From: JAIYDJ01 sp031400505
GTDB taxonomy: Bacteria; Pseudomonadota; Alphaproteobacteria; Rhodobacterales; Rhodobacteraceae
Length of the DNA: 64,000 nt
Assembly: GCA_031400505.1 (NCBI GenBank)
Contig: JANNPZ010000088.1
Span: 1 to 64,000, forward strand
Direction of reading: 5' to 3'
The notes below the pieces were generated by a model that was given only the letters and a program-made list of their open reading frames with translations, had not been told where the DNA came from and searched no databases. Both the position numbers and the translations under genes were made by a program. Positions 33,099 to 42,570 of the stretch are shown here, piece by piece. Position 1 is the stretch's first letter. Every line of letters starts with the position of its first letter.

Positions 33099-35006
33099 TT
33101 GGGCAATGCACGCAATATAGCTTTCTGGGTCGTTCTGTTTTTGCTGATCGTGGCGTTGTTTAACCTGTTTTCAGGGAATCAGTCGCCAACAGCGTCGCGG
33201 ACGGTTTCGTATTCCGACTTCGTCCAGCATGTGGATCAAGGGGAAGTGCAGTCCGTCACGCTTGATGGGGAACGGGTGATTGTGCGCGCCAAGGACGGCA
33301 CACAGTACATTGCCATCAAACCTGCCGGGGAAGAAGTCACGGATCGCCTGATCGCCAAAGGCGTCGAAGTGCGGGCAGAGGCGCAGGAAAGCAGCGGGAT
33401 CATGTCGTTGATTTCGATCTGGCTGCCGTTCATCGTGCTGATCGGCATCTGGATTTTCATGATGAACCGGATGCAGGGCGGCGGCAAAGGCGGTGCTATG
33501 GGCTTTGGCAAGTCGCGCGCCAAGTTGCTGACAGAAAAGCACGGCAGGGTGACGTTCGACGACGTGGCCGGCATCGACGAGGCCAAGGAAGAGCTCGAGG
33601 AAATCGTGGAATTCCTGCGCAACCCGCAGAAGTTCAGCCGTTTGGGTGGCAAGATTCCAAAAGGCGCTTTGCTGGTGGGCCCTCCGGGCACTGGTAAGAC
33701 GCTTTTGGCCCGCGCGATTGCCGGTGAAGCAGGCGTGCCGTTCTTCACCATCTCGGGGTCCGATTTCGTCGAAATGTTCGTGGGCGTCGGTGCCAGCCGG
33801 GTGCGCGACATGTTCGAACAGGCCAAGAAAAACGCCCCCTGCATCGTTTTCATCGACGAGATTGACGCCGTGGGCCGCGCCCGGGGTGTAGGGATCGGCG
33901 GCGGAAACGACGAACGGGAACAGACGCTGAACCAGCTGCTGGTCGAAATGGACGGGTTCGAGGCGAACGAGGGCGTGATCATCGTGGCCGCCACCAACCG
34001 CAAGGACGTGCTCGACCCCGCGCTGCTGCGCCCGGGTCGGTTCGACCGCCAGATCCATGTGCCAAACCCCGACATTAAGGGTCGCGAAAAGATCCTGACA
34101 GTGCATGCCCGCAAGGTACCGGTCGGCCCCGATGTCGATCTGCGCATCATCGCGCGTGGCTGCCCCGGGTTTTCGGGTGCCGACCTTGCCAACCTCGTGA
34201 ACGAGGCCGCGCTGACCGCCGCCCGGATGGGTCGCCGGTTCGTGACGATGCACGATTTCGAGCAGGCCAAGGACAAGGTGATGATGGGGGCCGAACGCCG
34301 CTCGATGGTGCTGACGTCTGACCAGAAGGAAAAAACCGCTTACCACGAGGCGGGCCATGCCATTGTCGGCATGAACATGCCGAAATGTGATCCGGTCTAC
34401 AAAGCCACGATCATCCCGCGTGGGGGTGCCTTGGGGATGGTGGTCAGTCTGCCCGAGATGGACCGGCTGAACATGCACAAGGACGAGGGCAAGCAGAAGA
34501 TCGCGATGACGATGGCCGGAAAGGCCGCCGAGATCATCAAATATGGCGAGGAAGGCGTGTCTTCAGGCCCTGCGGGCGACATCCAGCAGGCAAGCGCCCT
34601 GGCGCGGGCCATGGTGATGCGCTGGGGCATGTCGGACAAGATCGGCAACATCGACTACGCCGAGGCGCATGAAGGCTATCAGGGCAATACAGGCGGATTT
34701 TCGGTTTCGGCCGAAACCAAGACGTTGATCGAAGCCGAAGTCAAAACGCTGATCGATGAAGGCTATGACACGGCTCGCCGGGTCCTGCTGGAGAAGGCCG
34801 ACGACTTTGAACGGCTTGCCAAAGGTTTGCTGGAATACGAAACCCTGACCGGAGACGAGATCAAGCGGGTGATCGCGGGTGAGGTTCTGGGCAGCGATGA
34901 CGATGCTAAAACGCCACCACCGTCAGGTGGGTCATCCATCGTTTCAATCCCCAAAACCAAACCGAAGTCGTCGCCGGCCGGAATGGAGCCCGAACCGCTG
35001 GTCTGA
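33099..35006 (+). CDS. ftsH: Membrane AAA+ metalloprotease FtsH
   Basis: Inner-membrane quality-control protease of 635 aa. N-terminal helix (IAFWVVLFLLIVALFNLF), periplasmic loop, second helix (WLPFIVLIGIWIFMM), AAA ATPase with GPPGTGKT, FIDEIDAVGR and second region of homology, then a zinc protease with HEAGH. TTG start chosen: GAGGGGA lies 8 nt before it and the N-terminus then matches family length; the longer ORF adds 19 residues of non-family sequence. 79 bp after tilS. Confidence 0.95.
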   Translation: MGNARNIAFWVVLFLLIVALFNLFSGNQSPTASRTVSYSDFVQHVDQGEVQSVTLDGERVIVRAKDGTQYIAIKPAGEEVTDRLIAKGVEVRAEAQESSGIMSLISIWLPFIVLIGIWIFMMNRMQGGGKGGAMGFGKSRAKLLTEKHGRVTFDDVAGIDEAKEELEEIVEFLRNPQKFSRLGGKIPKGALLVGPPGTGKTLLARAIAGEAGVPFFTISGSDFVEMFVGVGASRVRDMFEQAKKNAPCIVFIDEIDAVGRARGVGIGGGNDEREQTLNQLLVEMDGFEANEGVIIVAATNRKDVLDPALLRPGRFDRQIHVPNPDIKGREKILTVHARKVPVGPDVDLRIIARGCPGFSGADLANLVNEAALTAARMGRRFVTMHDFEQAKDKVMMGAERRSMVLTSDQKEKTAYHEAGHAIVGMNMPKCDPVYKATIIPRGGALGMVVSLPEMDRLNMHKDEGKQKIAMTMAGKAAEIIKYGEEGVSSGPAGDIQQASALARAMVMRWGMSDKIGNIDYAEAHEGYQGNTGGFSVSAETKTLIEAEVKTLIDEGYDTARRVLLEKADDFERLAKGLLEYETLTGDEIKRVIAGEVLGSDDDAKTPPPSGGSSIVSIPKTKPKSSPAGMEPEPLV

Positions 35007-35057
35007 TCGTTTGAAAATGCCCGGCCCCGGAGCCTTGATGGGCTGCGGGGCTTTGGT

Positions 35058-35666
35058 ATGGGGATTGCAGTGCCGGTTCTGAAGCCTACGCCCTTCTTTG
35101 GTGAAATCCAGTGGCTTGGACGCGTCGGAATCGCGGGGAAACTGGCATCGCAACCCGCGCAATTCCTTGCGGCTAAATGGGATGGGGTTGCGGGCGAAGT
35201 GCATGGCGGGCTGACGCGCGCCTCTTGCGGCCGGGTTTTGGCACAATACCCGCGCGGAACAGAAATCCGGAACACCCGGCAGTTTTCAATCCTGTCCAAC
35301 GAAGAGCTGGCCCTGATCGCTGCCGACATGGGGATTGCAACCCTGTCCACGCATCTGCTGGGCGCGTCGATGGTGCTTCGCGGTATTCCTGATTTCAGCC
35401 ACATTCCGCCAGGATCGCGGTTGCAGGCGACATCCGGAGCAACACTGGTCGTCGATCTGGAAAACCGCCCCTGCACCCTTGCCGCGAAGGGGATCGAAGC
35501 GGCACATCCGGGCCATGTTGCCCCGTTCAAGCCGGCCGCCAAAGGTCGACGCGGCGTCATGGCTTGGGTCGAGCGTGAAGGCCTGCTTGCGCTGGGCGAC
35601 ACGGTTCGTCTGCATATCCCGGATCAACCGGTCTGGGCACATCTTGCTGCGGCGCGCTGCAGTTAG
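35058..35666 (+). CDS. MOSC-domain protein
   Basis: 202 aa. MOSC (molybdenum cofactor sulfurase C-terminal) fold: HGGLTRASCGRV with the key Cys that carries sulfur, NTRQFSILSNEELALIAADMG, and HPGHVAPFKPAAKGRRGVMAWVEREG. Such proteins move sulfur to metal cofactors or bind molybdopterin; partner unknown. Alone after ftsH. Confidence 0.85.
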   Translation: MGIAVPVLKPTPFFGEIQWLGRVGIAGKLASQPAQFLAAKWDGVAGEVHGGLTRASCGRVLAQYPRGTEIRNTRQFSILSNEELALIAADMGIATLSTHLLGASMVLRGIPDFSHIPPGSRLQATSGATLVVDLENRPCTLAAKGIEAAHPGHVAPFKPAAKGRRGVMAWVEREGLLALGDTVRLHIPDQPVWAHLAAARCS

Positions 35667-35776
35667 ACGCAAACCGCGACAAAATGTCGTTAAAGGATAT
35701 GTCACCCAAGCCATTTGCCGGTATCTCCGGCGGCGAGGGCCGTTGTGCCCAAAGCTCAGCGCATAGGGAGAGTGTC

Positions 35777-37450
35777 ATGGCCATGAAGACCGATATCGAA
35801 ATTGCCCGCGAAGCCACGAAGAAGCCGATCCTCGAGGTTGGAGCAAAGCTGGGCATTCCGTCCGAACATCTTTTGCCATACGGCCATGACAAGGCGAAAA
35901 TCGGGCAAGAATTCATCAAATCGCTGGGGGCCAAGCCGGACGGCAAGCTGATCCTGGTGACCGCGATCAACCCGACGCCTGCGGGCGAGGGCAAGACGAC
36001 GACCACGGTGGGCCTTGGTGACGGGTTGAACCGGATCGGTAAGCGGGCGGTGGTCTGTATCCGCGAGGCGTCCTTGGGCCCGAACTTCGGGATGAAGGGC
36101 GGGGCTGCGGGCGGCGGGATGGCGCAGGTCGTGCCGATGGAAGAGATGAACCTGCATTTCACCGGCGATTTCCACGCGATCACCTCTGCCCACAACCTGC
36201 TGTCGGCGATGATCGACAACCACATCTATTGGGGCAACGAGCTGGACATCGACGCGCGCCGCATCGTCTGGCGCCGGGTGATGGACATGAACGACCGGTC
36301 CTTGCGCGACATCGTGGTGAACCTTGGCGGGGTCGCCAACGGTTTTCCGCGCCAGACCGGATTTGACATCACCGTGGCGTCGGAAGTCATGGCGATCCTG
36401 TGCCTGTCGAACGATCTGGACGATCTGCAAAAACGTCTGGGCGACATCGTGGTGGCCTACACCCGCGAGAAAAAGCCGGTTTATGCCCGCGACATCAAGG
36501 CGGACGGCGCGATGACCGTGCTCTTGAAGGACGCGATGCAGCCCAATCTGGTGCAGACGCTCGAAAACAACCCGGCCTTTGTGCATGGCGGCCCGTTCGC
36601 CAACATCGCGCATGGCTGCAATTCGGTGATTGCGACCAAGACCGCACTGAAGCTGGGTGAATACGTCGTGACCGAGGCGGGGTTCGGTGCCGATCTGGGG
36701 GCGGAAAAGTTCTTTGACATCAAGTGCCGCAAGGCGGGTCTGAAACCGGCGGCGGCGGTGATCGTGGCCACAGTCCGCGCGATGAAGATGAACGGTGGGG
36801 TGGTCAAGGCAGACCTCGGGACCGAAAACGTTGGTGCCGTGCAGGCCGGTTGCCCCAACCTTGGCCGTCACATCGCCAACGTCAAAGGGTTCGGCGTGCC
36901 GGTGGTGGTGGCGATCAACCACTTCTTCAGCGACACCGATGCCGAGATTGCGGCCGTGAAGGCCTATGTCGCCGAACAGGGTGCCGAGGCGATCTTGTGC
37001 AAGCACTGGGCGCTTGGGTCTGCCGGGATCGAGGAATTGGCGCACAAGGTCGTGGCCCTTGCCGAGGGTCCTTCCGGCTTTAAGCCGCTGTACCCTGATG
37101 ACATGAGCCTGTTCGCCAAGATCGAGGCGATTGCCAAGGGCATCTACCGCGCCGATGGCGTCGAGGCTGACAAGTCGATCCGCGACCAGTTGAAGACATG
37201 GGAGGCGGCGGGCTACGGCCATCTGCCGATCTGCATCGCCAAGACACAATACAGCTTTACCACCGACCCGACCGTGCGCGGCGCGCCCACCGGGTTCACC
37301 ATCCCGGTGCGCGAAGTGCGGCTGTCGGCGGGTGCTGGGTTCGTCGTGGCGATCTGCGGCGAGATCATGACGATGCCGGGCCTGCCCCGCGTGCCCTCGG
37401 CCGAGGTGATCCGGCTGAACGATCAGGGCTTTGTCGAAGGCCTGTTTTAA
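35777..37450 (+). CDS. fhs: Formate--tetrahydrofolate ligase
   Basis: 557 aa ATP-dependent enzyme that loads formate onto tetrahydrofolate as 10-formyl-THF. P-loop TPAGEGKTTTTVGLGDGL at about 71, then CIREASLGPNFGMKGGAAGGG and FHAITSAHNLL, are family marks. Folate and potassium sites seem intact. ATG at 35777 chosen after GGGAGAG; the upstream 31-residue extension is not family-like. With folD it forms a one-carbon pair. Confidence 0.96.
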   Translation: MAMKTDIEIAREATKKPILEVGAKLGIPSEHLLPYGHDKAKIGQEFIKSLGAKPDGKLILVTAINPTPAGEGKTTTTVGLGDGLNRIGKRAVVCIREASLGPNFGMKGGAAGGGMAQVVPMEEMNLHFTGDFHAITSAHNLLSAMIDNHIYWGNELDIDARRIVWRRVMDMNDRSLRDIVVNLGGVANGFPRQTGFDITVASEVMAILCLSNDLDDLQKRLGDIVVAYTREKKPVYARDIKADGAMTVLLKDAMQPNLVQTLENNPAFVHGGPFANIAHGCNSVIATKTALKLGEYVVTEAGFGADLGAEKFFDIKCRKAGLKPAAAVIVATVRAMKMNGGVVKADLGTENVGAVQAGCPNLGRHIANVKGFGVPVVVAINHFFSDTDAEIAAVKAYVAEQGAEAILCKHWALGSAGIEELAHKVVALAEGPSGFKPLYPDDMSLFAKIEAIAKGIYRADGVEADKSIRDQLKTWEAAGYGHLPICIAKTQYSFTTDPTVRGAPTGFTIPVREVRLSAGAGFVVAICGEIMTMPGLPRVPSAEVIRLNDQGFVEGLF

Positions 37451-37459
37451 CGCGATACG

Positions 37460-37487
37460 GGGGTCGCGTGCGCAGGTGCGCGACCCC
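37460..37487 (+). terminator. Hairpin between fhs and folD
   Basis: Perfect 9-bp stem GGGGTCGCG / CGCGACCCC with a 10-nt loop and no T-tract. May tune the fhs to folD ratio rather than end transcription. Confidence 0.6.
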
Positions 37488-37509
37488 GGCACTTCAAGGG
37501 GACGACAAC

Positions 37510-38400
37510 ATGGCTGCTACAGTGATCGACGGCAAGGCCTTTGCGGCAAAGGTGCGCGGGCAGGTGCGGGCGCATGTCACGCGGCTGCGCGACGAGCATG
37601 GCCTGGTGCCCGGTCTGGCCGTCGTGCTCGTCGGAGAGGATCCAGCAAGCCAGGTCTATGTGCGCAACAAGGGCACCCAGACCATCGAAGTCGGCATGGC
37701 AAGCATCGAGCATAAACTGGACGCGAATACATCCGAGGCCGATTTACTGGTCGTGATCAACCGCTTGAACGCCGATCCTGCGGTACACGGCATTCTTGTG
37801 CAATTGCCATTGCCTCAGCATCTGAATTCCGAACTGATCATCAACGCGATTGACCCGTCCAAGGATGTGGACGGTTTTCACATCTCGAATGTGGGCTTGT
37901 TGGGCACCGGGCAGAAATCGATGGTGCCTTGCACGCCGCTGGGCTGCTTGATGATGCTGCGCGATCATCACGGATCCTTGGCCGGGATGAACGCTGTCGT
38001 GGTTGGGCGGTCGAACATCGTCGGCAAACCGATGGCGCAACTGCTGCTGGGCGACAGCTGCACAGTGACAATTGCGCACAGCCGCACCCGCGATCTGGTC
38101 GCGGTGTGTCGGGGGGCGGACATACTGGTGGCGGCCGTCGGGCGACCGGAAATGATCACCGGGGATCACATTCGTCCCGGAGCGACAGTGATCGATGTGG
38201 GGATCAACCGGGTAGAACGTGACGGCAAGCTGCGGCTGGTGGGTGATGTGCACTATGCCAGCGCAGTTGCAGTCGCGGGGGCCATAACGCCGGTGCCAGG
38301 GGGCGTCGGCCCAATGACGATCGCCTGTCTGCTTGCCAATACGCTGACCGCATGCTGCCGCACACACCGCCTGCCCGAACCTGATGGCCTGACTGTCTGA
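37510..38400 (+). CDS. folD: Methylenetetrahydrofolate dehydrogenase / cyclohydrolase FolD
   Basis: 296 aa bifunctional enzyme interconverting 5,10-methylene-, methenyl- and 10-formyl-THF. SQVYVRNKG has the catalytic Lys; VDGFHISNVG, VVGRSNIVGKPMAQLLL (NADP site) and TPVPGGVGPMT are present. Follows fhs by 59 bp. Confidence 0.96.
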   Translation: MAATVIDGKAFAAKVRGQVRAHVTRLRDEHGLVPGLAVVLVGEDPASQVYVRNKGTQTIEVGMASIEHKLDANTSEADLLVVINRLNADPAVHGILVQLPLPQHLNSELIINAIDPSKDVDGFHISNVGLLGTGQKSMVPCTPLGCLMMLRDHHGSLAGMNAVVVGRSNIVGKPMAQLLLGDSCTVTIAHSRTRDLVAVCRGADILVAAVGRPEMITGDHIRPGATVIDVGINRVERDGKLRLVGDVHYASAVAVAGAITPVPGGVGPMTIACLLANTLTACCRTHRLPEPDGLTV

Positions 38401-38515
38401 CGACCTGTCCACCCCCGGTCACCCAAAAGCGCTTTGAAGACAGCAGAAATTGGCATATTGCCCATTTGGTCCTGTCCGGTTAGGCAGGCTCGATGGGGTT
38501 GCGAAAGCAGTAGGT

Positions 38516-39283
38516 GTGCAGAAGTACAAGGTTCCAGGCTGGTTTTCACGCGTTTACCCGACACGCACATTGGCCATTACTGCCGCAGTCACAATCGTTG
38601 TGTGGTTTGCCGGCCCGTTGGGAACATTCGAAGCAATGCCTGCGGTGTTCCGCTTGTTTTACTGGGGCGGCCTGATCGTTGGATCCGTACCGCTCGCCTA
38701 CGCTGTCCGCACAGCGATCACCGCGCGTTTCGGTTTCAGTTCGCAGGCGCTGCTTGGCATTGTGACGTCATTGGCCTTCTCGGTGCTCTATACCCCTGTT
38801 GTCTATTTGGCGACGCTGCTTGCAACCCAGAACGGGTATGCCTTGATGATGTCGATCTGGACGCTTTGGCAGGGCACGTTTCTGGCGGCAGCTTGCGCCT
38901 ATACGATACGCGCGCTGGTGATGGAAAGCGACCATGTCGATCCGGAAAAGGCTGTCGACCCCGACCCTCCGATGCCGCGCCTGTTGCAACGCATCGATAG
39001 CACGCTGCATGGGCCACTTGTGTCGATTTCCGTGCGCGATCACTACGTGGACGTCCGCACATCAGTGGGGAATGCCAGCCTTTTGATGCGCTTGTCGGAT
39101 GCAATTGCCGAAACCGATGGTGTCAGTGGTTCGCAGGTTCACCGGTCGCACTGGGTGGCCTGGGGGGCGGTGCTGGGCGTAGATCGGCGCGGCGGGACGG
39201 TGATCTTGCGTTTGACGCATGGCGAGGCGATACCGGTCAGTCGCAATTACCGTGAAAAGCTGGCTGGTCGCGGCTTGATCTGA
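38516..39283 (+). CDS. Membrane-anchored LytTR DNA-binding regulator
   Basis: 255 aa. Residues about 10-140 contain four hydrophobic helices (TIVVWFAGPLGTF, LIVGSVPLAYAV, LLGIVTSLAFSVLYTPVVYLA, GTFLAAACAYTI); after a Pro-rich linker the last 100 residues form a LytTR domain (LVSISVRDHYVDVRTSVGNASLLMRLSDAI ... VHRSHWVAW). The architecture suggests direct sensing at the membrane. Start codon is uncertain (GTG used; a TTG 22 codons upstream is possible). The 3' end overlaps the convergent pdeM by 37 bp. Confidence 0.8.
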   Translation: MQKYKVPGWFSRVYPTRTLAITAAVTIVVWFAGPLGTFEAMPAVFRLFYWGGLIVGSVPLAYAVRTAITARFGFSSQALLGIVTSLAFSVLYTPVVYLATLLATQNGYALMMSIWTLWQGTFLAAACAYTIRALVMESDHVDPEKAVDPDPPMPRLLQRIDSTLHGPLVSISVRDHYVDVRTSVGNASLLMRLSDAIAETDGVSGSQVHRSHWVAWGAVLGVDRRGGTVILRLTHGEAIPVSRNYREKLAGRGLI

Positions 39284-39930
39284 CTGCGCGGCATCGGGAT
39301 TGCGCGGGCGGTTGTCCCGGTCAGCACGGCAATTGCCTGTGGCTTCATCAGACCGGTCAGTACCGGGTCGCTACACGCCAGCCCACCGGTGTATGTCCCG
39401 TAAGCGGGCATGATAACCCGCCGGTCGTCAATCAGGAAGCAAGGCTGCGCCTTGCCCGCCAATCGCGCCTTTGGATGGAAATGCCCTGAAATTTCGGGCG
39501 TGTTCGGGGTGGCGATGTGGCGAAAGGCGACGGTTGGCAGGCAAACCTCGGCACGCTGATGTCCGGCAAAGTCAAGCACGCTGGTGTCGTGGTTTCCGCT
39601 GATCCAGGTCCAGTCCTGCCCAGCGATCAACCGCGAGAGCCAAAGCCGTTCGTGTTCATCAATCGCACCGGATGCTGTGGTATCATCGAAACTGTCGCCA
39701 AGGCAGATCACGCTGCTTGCCTGTGTGGCGGCAAGGTCGGCGCCCAGCCGCGCAAGGGTTGCCCGTATCTCGTACGGAGGAAGCAGACTGCCGCCTCGCC
39801 GCGCGAGACGTTCGGATTTGCCGAAATGCAGGTCGGAGACGACCAGCAGACGGCGGTGCGGCCAATAGAGCGCGCCAGAGGGAAGCGCGTGCAGGACCGA
39901 TCCAGCGAAGGCGAAAGCGTGGTGCGTCAT
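39247..39930 (-). CDS. pdeM: Ligase-associated DNA damage response phosphoesterase PdeM
   Basis: 227 aa calcineurin-like metallophosphoesterase: VVSDLHFGK, LGDSFDD, WISGNHD and ISGHFHPKA are the metal-binding motifs. PdeM proteins are found with an Lhr-like helicase and, in full loci, a DNA ligase and a nuclease; here it follows the helicase gene on the same strand with a 127-bp gap. The ATG giving MTHHAFAFAG was chosen; an earlier in-frame start would add 39 residues without family features. Confidence 0.88.
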   Translation of the reverse strand: MTHHAFAFAGSVLHALPSGALYWPHRRLLVVSDLHFGKSERLARRGGSLLPPYEIRATLARLGADLAATQASSVICLGDSFDDTTASGAIDEHERLWLSRLIAGQDWTWISGNHDTSVLDFAGHQRAEVCLPTVAFRHIATPNTPEISGHFHPKARLAGKAQPCFLIDDRRVIMPAYGTYTGGLACSDPVLTGLMKPQAIAVLTGTTARAIPMPRSQIKPRPASFSR

Positions 39931-40057
39931 TGGCGCGGTCTGCACCGGATCGGGGCGGTTTTCAAGCGGAGCGCGCGTGCGCGCGGAAGTGTTTGGTGCG
40001 GCGCGCATCGCGCGCGCCTTGGCCTGCGGCGCGGATATTTGGGCCAAGATGAAAGTG

Positions 40058-42448
40058 TCAGGCGAGGCCTGCTGCCTGCATCAGGCGCTGGGCTGCGCTG
40101 TCAGCGAGGCGTTCGCGGCCTTGGCCGTGGACCGGGATGATGCCGGGTTCCAGAAACAACGGGGCTGCAAGGGGGGTGATGCGCTGGAGGCGGACGAGGT
40201 CGATGCGGGGGCCGATGCGGGACAACAGATCCTCGATCCGGCCGAAGTCGATCAGGCCGCGCATCGCCTCTTGCCTTGTGATGTCCAGAAGGAGGTGGTC
40301 GGGGTCGTATTTGCGCAAGGTGTCGTAGAGGATGTCGGAAGAGAAGGTGGCCTGGCGGCCCGATTTGCGGCGGCCCTGGTGGCTGCGCTCGATCAGGCCG
40401 GCGATCAGGGCGGTGTTGCGGAAGGTGCGTTTCATCACCGCGTTGCCCGCAAGCCAGGTATCGAGGCCAAGGCGGAGGGTTTCAAGATCGAAGAGGGGGG
40501 CGGCGTCGAGCACGGGTTCCAGCCCCCAGATCAGAGTGGCGTAGTCGGTGGCGACAAAGCCCAAGGGGGCAAGGCCTTGTTCTTCCATGCTTTTGGTGAT
40601 CAGAAGGCCGAGGGTCTGCATCGCGTTGCGCCCGGCAAAGCCGTAGATGCAAAGGTATTCGCGGCCTTCATGCGGGAAGCTTTCGCACAAGAGGCGGTCG
40701 GGATGCGGCAGGCTCGAGATCTCGCGTTGCAGGCTGAGCCATTGGGCGGTGTGGGCGGGCAGGTCGGGCCAGGTGGGCTGTTGCAGGATGTCGAGGATGC
40801 GGGCGGAAAGCTGGGTGGAGGTCGCGAATTTGGTGCCGTTGAACACGGCAACCTTGGGGGGACGGCCGGGTTGGCGGGTCACTTCGACGGTCATCTCGCG
40901 CAAGCCGTCGTAGCGGACCACTTCTCCGCCGATCAGGAACGTGTCGCCGGGGGTGAGGGTGGCGGCGAAGGATTCCTCGATCTCGCCAAGGGGTTGGCCG
41001 CCCATTCTGCCCTTGAGGCGGACTTTCAGGGTTTCTACCTCGATGATGGTGCCGAGGTTTTGACGGATGACGGCGGCCGAGCGGGGGTCGCGCAGGGTCC
41101 AGTGGCCATCACGGATCATCAGGCGCTGCCAGCGGTCATAGGCGCGCAAGGCATAGCCACCGGTGGCCACAAAATCCAGTATGGCGTCGAATTCGGGACG
41201 CGACAGGTTGCCGTAGGGGCCTGCGGTGGTGATTTCCCGATAGAGGGTTTCCGCATCGAACGGACCGGCGCTGGCGGTGGCAAGGACATGTTGGCACAAG
41301 ACATCGCGCGGGCCCGCGCCGCGCGGTTCGCCGTCGAGGTCGCGGGCCTTTACCGCATCAAGGGCCGCCTTGCATTCAACGACTTCCATGCGGTTGGCGG
41401 GCACCAGCAGAGCCTTGGACGGCGCGTTGTAGCGGTGGTTGGCCCGGCCGATGCGTTGCACGAGGCGTTTGACATTCTTCGGCGCTCCGACCTGGATCAC
41501 GAGGTCCACATCGCCCCAGTCGATGCCGAGGTCGAGCGAGCCGGTGCAGACCACCGCACGCAGGGTTCCCGCGGCCATCGCGGCCTCGACCCGGTCGCGC
41601 TGTTCGCGGGCGAGGCTGCCGTGGTGGATGCCGATGGGCAGGGTGTCGGTATTCTGTAACCACAGGTGGTGAAAGAAGATCTCGGCCTGCGCGCGGGTGT
41701 TGTGGAAGATCAGGGTGATCTTGTGGCGCTTGATTTGCTCGAGAATGGCGGGGATCGCGTAGCGGCCGCCGCCACCGGACCAGGGCGGGGCCTCCTCGGT
41801 TTCCAGCATCTGGATGTCGGGGTCGGGGCCGGGGTCGGCATGCAGGATCACCGTGTAGGGGCTCAGGAAGCGGGCCAGCGCCGGAGGGTCTTCGACGGTG
41901 GCGGAGAGGCCGATGCGGCGCAAGGCGGGGTTCATCGACTGAAGGCGGGCGAGTTGCAGGATCAGTTGATCGCCGCGTTTGCTTTCGGCCAAGGCATGAA
42001 TTTCGTCGATGATCACACGAGAAAGATTGGAGAAAATCCGCGGCGCGTCTTCGTAGGTCAAAAGCAAGGCGAGGCTTTCGGGGGTGGTCAGCAGGATGTG
42101 GGGCGGGTCGGCGCGCTGGCGGCGGCGGGTGTGTTGCGTGGTGTCGCCGGTGCGATCCTCGATGCGGATGTGCAGGTTGGCGCCTTCCACGGGCCGGCGC
42201 AGGTTACGGCGGATGTCGGCGGTCAGCGCCTTCAAGGGTGAGATGTAAAGGGTGTGCAGGCGGGGTTTGGGGGTCGGGCCAAGTTCCGCGAGGGTAGGCA
42301 GGAAGCCCGCCAGCGTCTTGCCTCCCCCCGTGGGTGCGATGAGCAGGGTGGCCGGATCGGCGGCGCGGGCGAGCATGTCGGTTTGGTGGGGGTGCAAGGT
42401 CCAGCCTTGATTGTCGAACCAGTGCGTCAGGGCAGGGGGAAGTTGCAT
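40058..42448 (-). CDS. Ligase-associated DEXH-box helicase (Lhr-like)
   Basis: 796 aa SF2 helicase. Walker A LIAPTGGGKTLAGFLP at about 40, DEXH box VIIDEIHAL, motif III SATVEDP, and C-terminal helicase motifs QVGAPKNVKRLVQRIGRANH. The C-terminal Lhr-type domain (FGRIEDLLSRIG) is complete. Belongs to the group linked with bacterial ATP-dependent ligase in DNA damage response. A segment GCGGATATTTGGGCCAAGATGAAAG near 40033, just 3' of it, looks like a Rhodobacterales intergenic repeat. Confidence 0.92.
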   Translation of the reverse strand: MQLPPALTHWFDNQGWTLHPHQTDMLARAADPATLLIAPTGGGKTLAGFLPTLAELGPTPKPRLHTLYISPLKALTADIRRNLRRPVEGANLHIRIEDRTGDTTQHTRRRQRADPPHILLTTPESLALLLTYEDAPRIFSNLSRVIIDEIHALAESKRGDQLILQLARLQSMNPALRRIGLSATVEDPPALARFLSPYTVILHADPGPDPDIQMLETEEAPPWSGGGGRYAIPAILEQIKRHKITLIFHNTRAQAEIFFHHLWLQNTDTLPIGIHHGSLAREQRDRVEAAMAAGTLRAVVCTGSLDLGIDWGDVDLVIQVGAPKNVKRLVQRIGRANHRYNAPSKALLVPANRMEVVECKAALDAVKARDLDGEPRGAGPRDVLCQHVLATASAGPFDAETLYREITTAGPYGNLSRPEFDAILDFVATGGYALRAYDRWQRLMIRDGHWTLRDPRSAAVIRQNLGTIIEVETLKVRLKGRMGGQPLGEIEESFAATLTPGDTFLIGGEVVRYDGLREMTVEVTRQPGRPPKVAVFNGTKFATSTQLSARILDILQQPTWPDLPAHTAQWLSLQREISSLPHPDRLLCESFPHEGREYLCIYGFAGRNAMQTLGLLITKSMEEQGLAPLGFVATDYATLIWGLEPVLDAAPLFDLETLRLGLDTWLAGNAVMKRTFRNTALIAGLIERSHQGRRKSGRQATFSSDILYDTLRKYDPDHLLLDITRQEAMRGLIDFGRIEDLLSRIGPRIDLVRLQRITPLAAPLFLEPGIIPVHGQGRERLADSAAQRLMQAAGLA

Positions 42449-42495
42449 GGGGGGGAAGATAGGCGTTGGAGCGGGTGGGGGGAAGGGGGGCCGGA

Positions 42496-42513
42496 GTCGG
42501 GGTGAACCCCGAC
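42496..42513. repeat. REP-like palindrome between helicase and ymdB-like gene
   Basis: Stem GTCGGGG / CCCCGAC with loop TGAA, followed by CTACGG. I recall similar GTCGGGGT...ACCCCGACCTACG units between genes in many Rhodobacterales genomes; unchecked. It is not in a terminator position for the + strand and sits in the promoter gap of divergent genes. Confidence 0.6.
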
Positions 42514-42570
42514 CTACGGAGTGTCGCTATTGCGGTTGAAGGCGGTGGCGGGCGGGGCTATCCCCAAGCC

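Noticed and set aside
35756..37492. 578-codon ORF antisense to fhs
   Set aside because: Rich in His/Arg/Gly typical of reverse frames; fhs is clearly real.
39977..41659. 560-codon ORF antisense to the helicase
   Set aside because: Low-complexity Gly/Ala/Val shadow frame; the helicase frame has all motifs.
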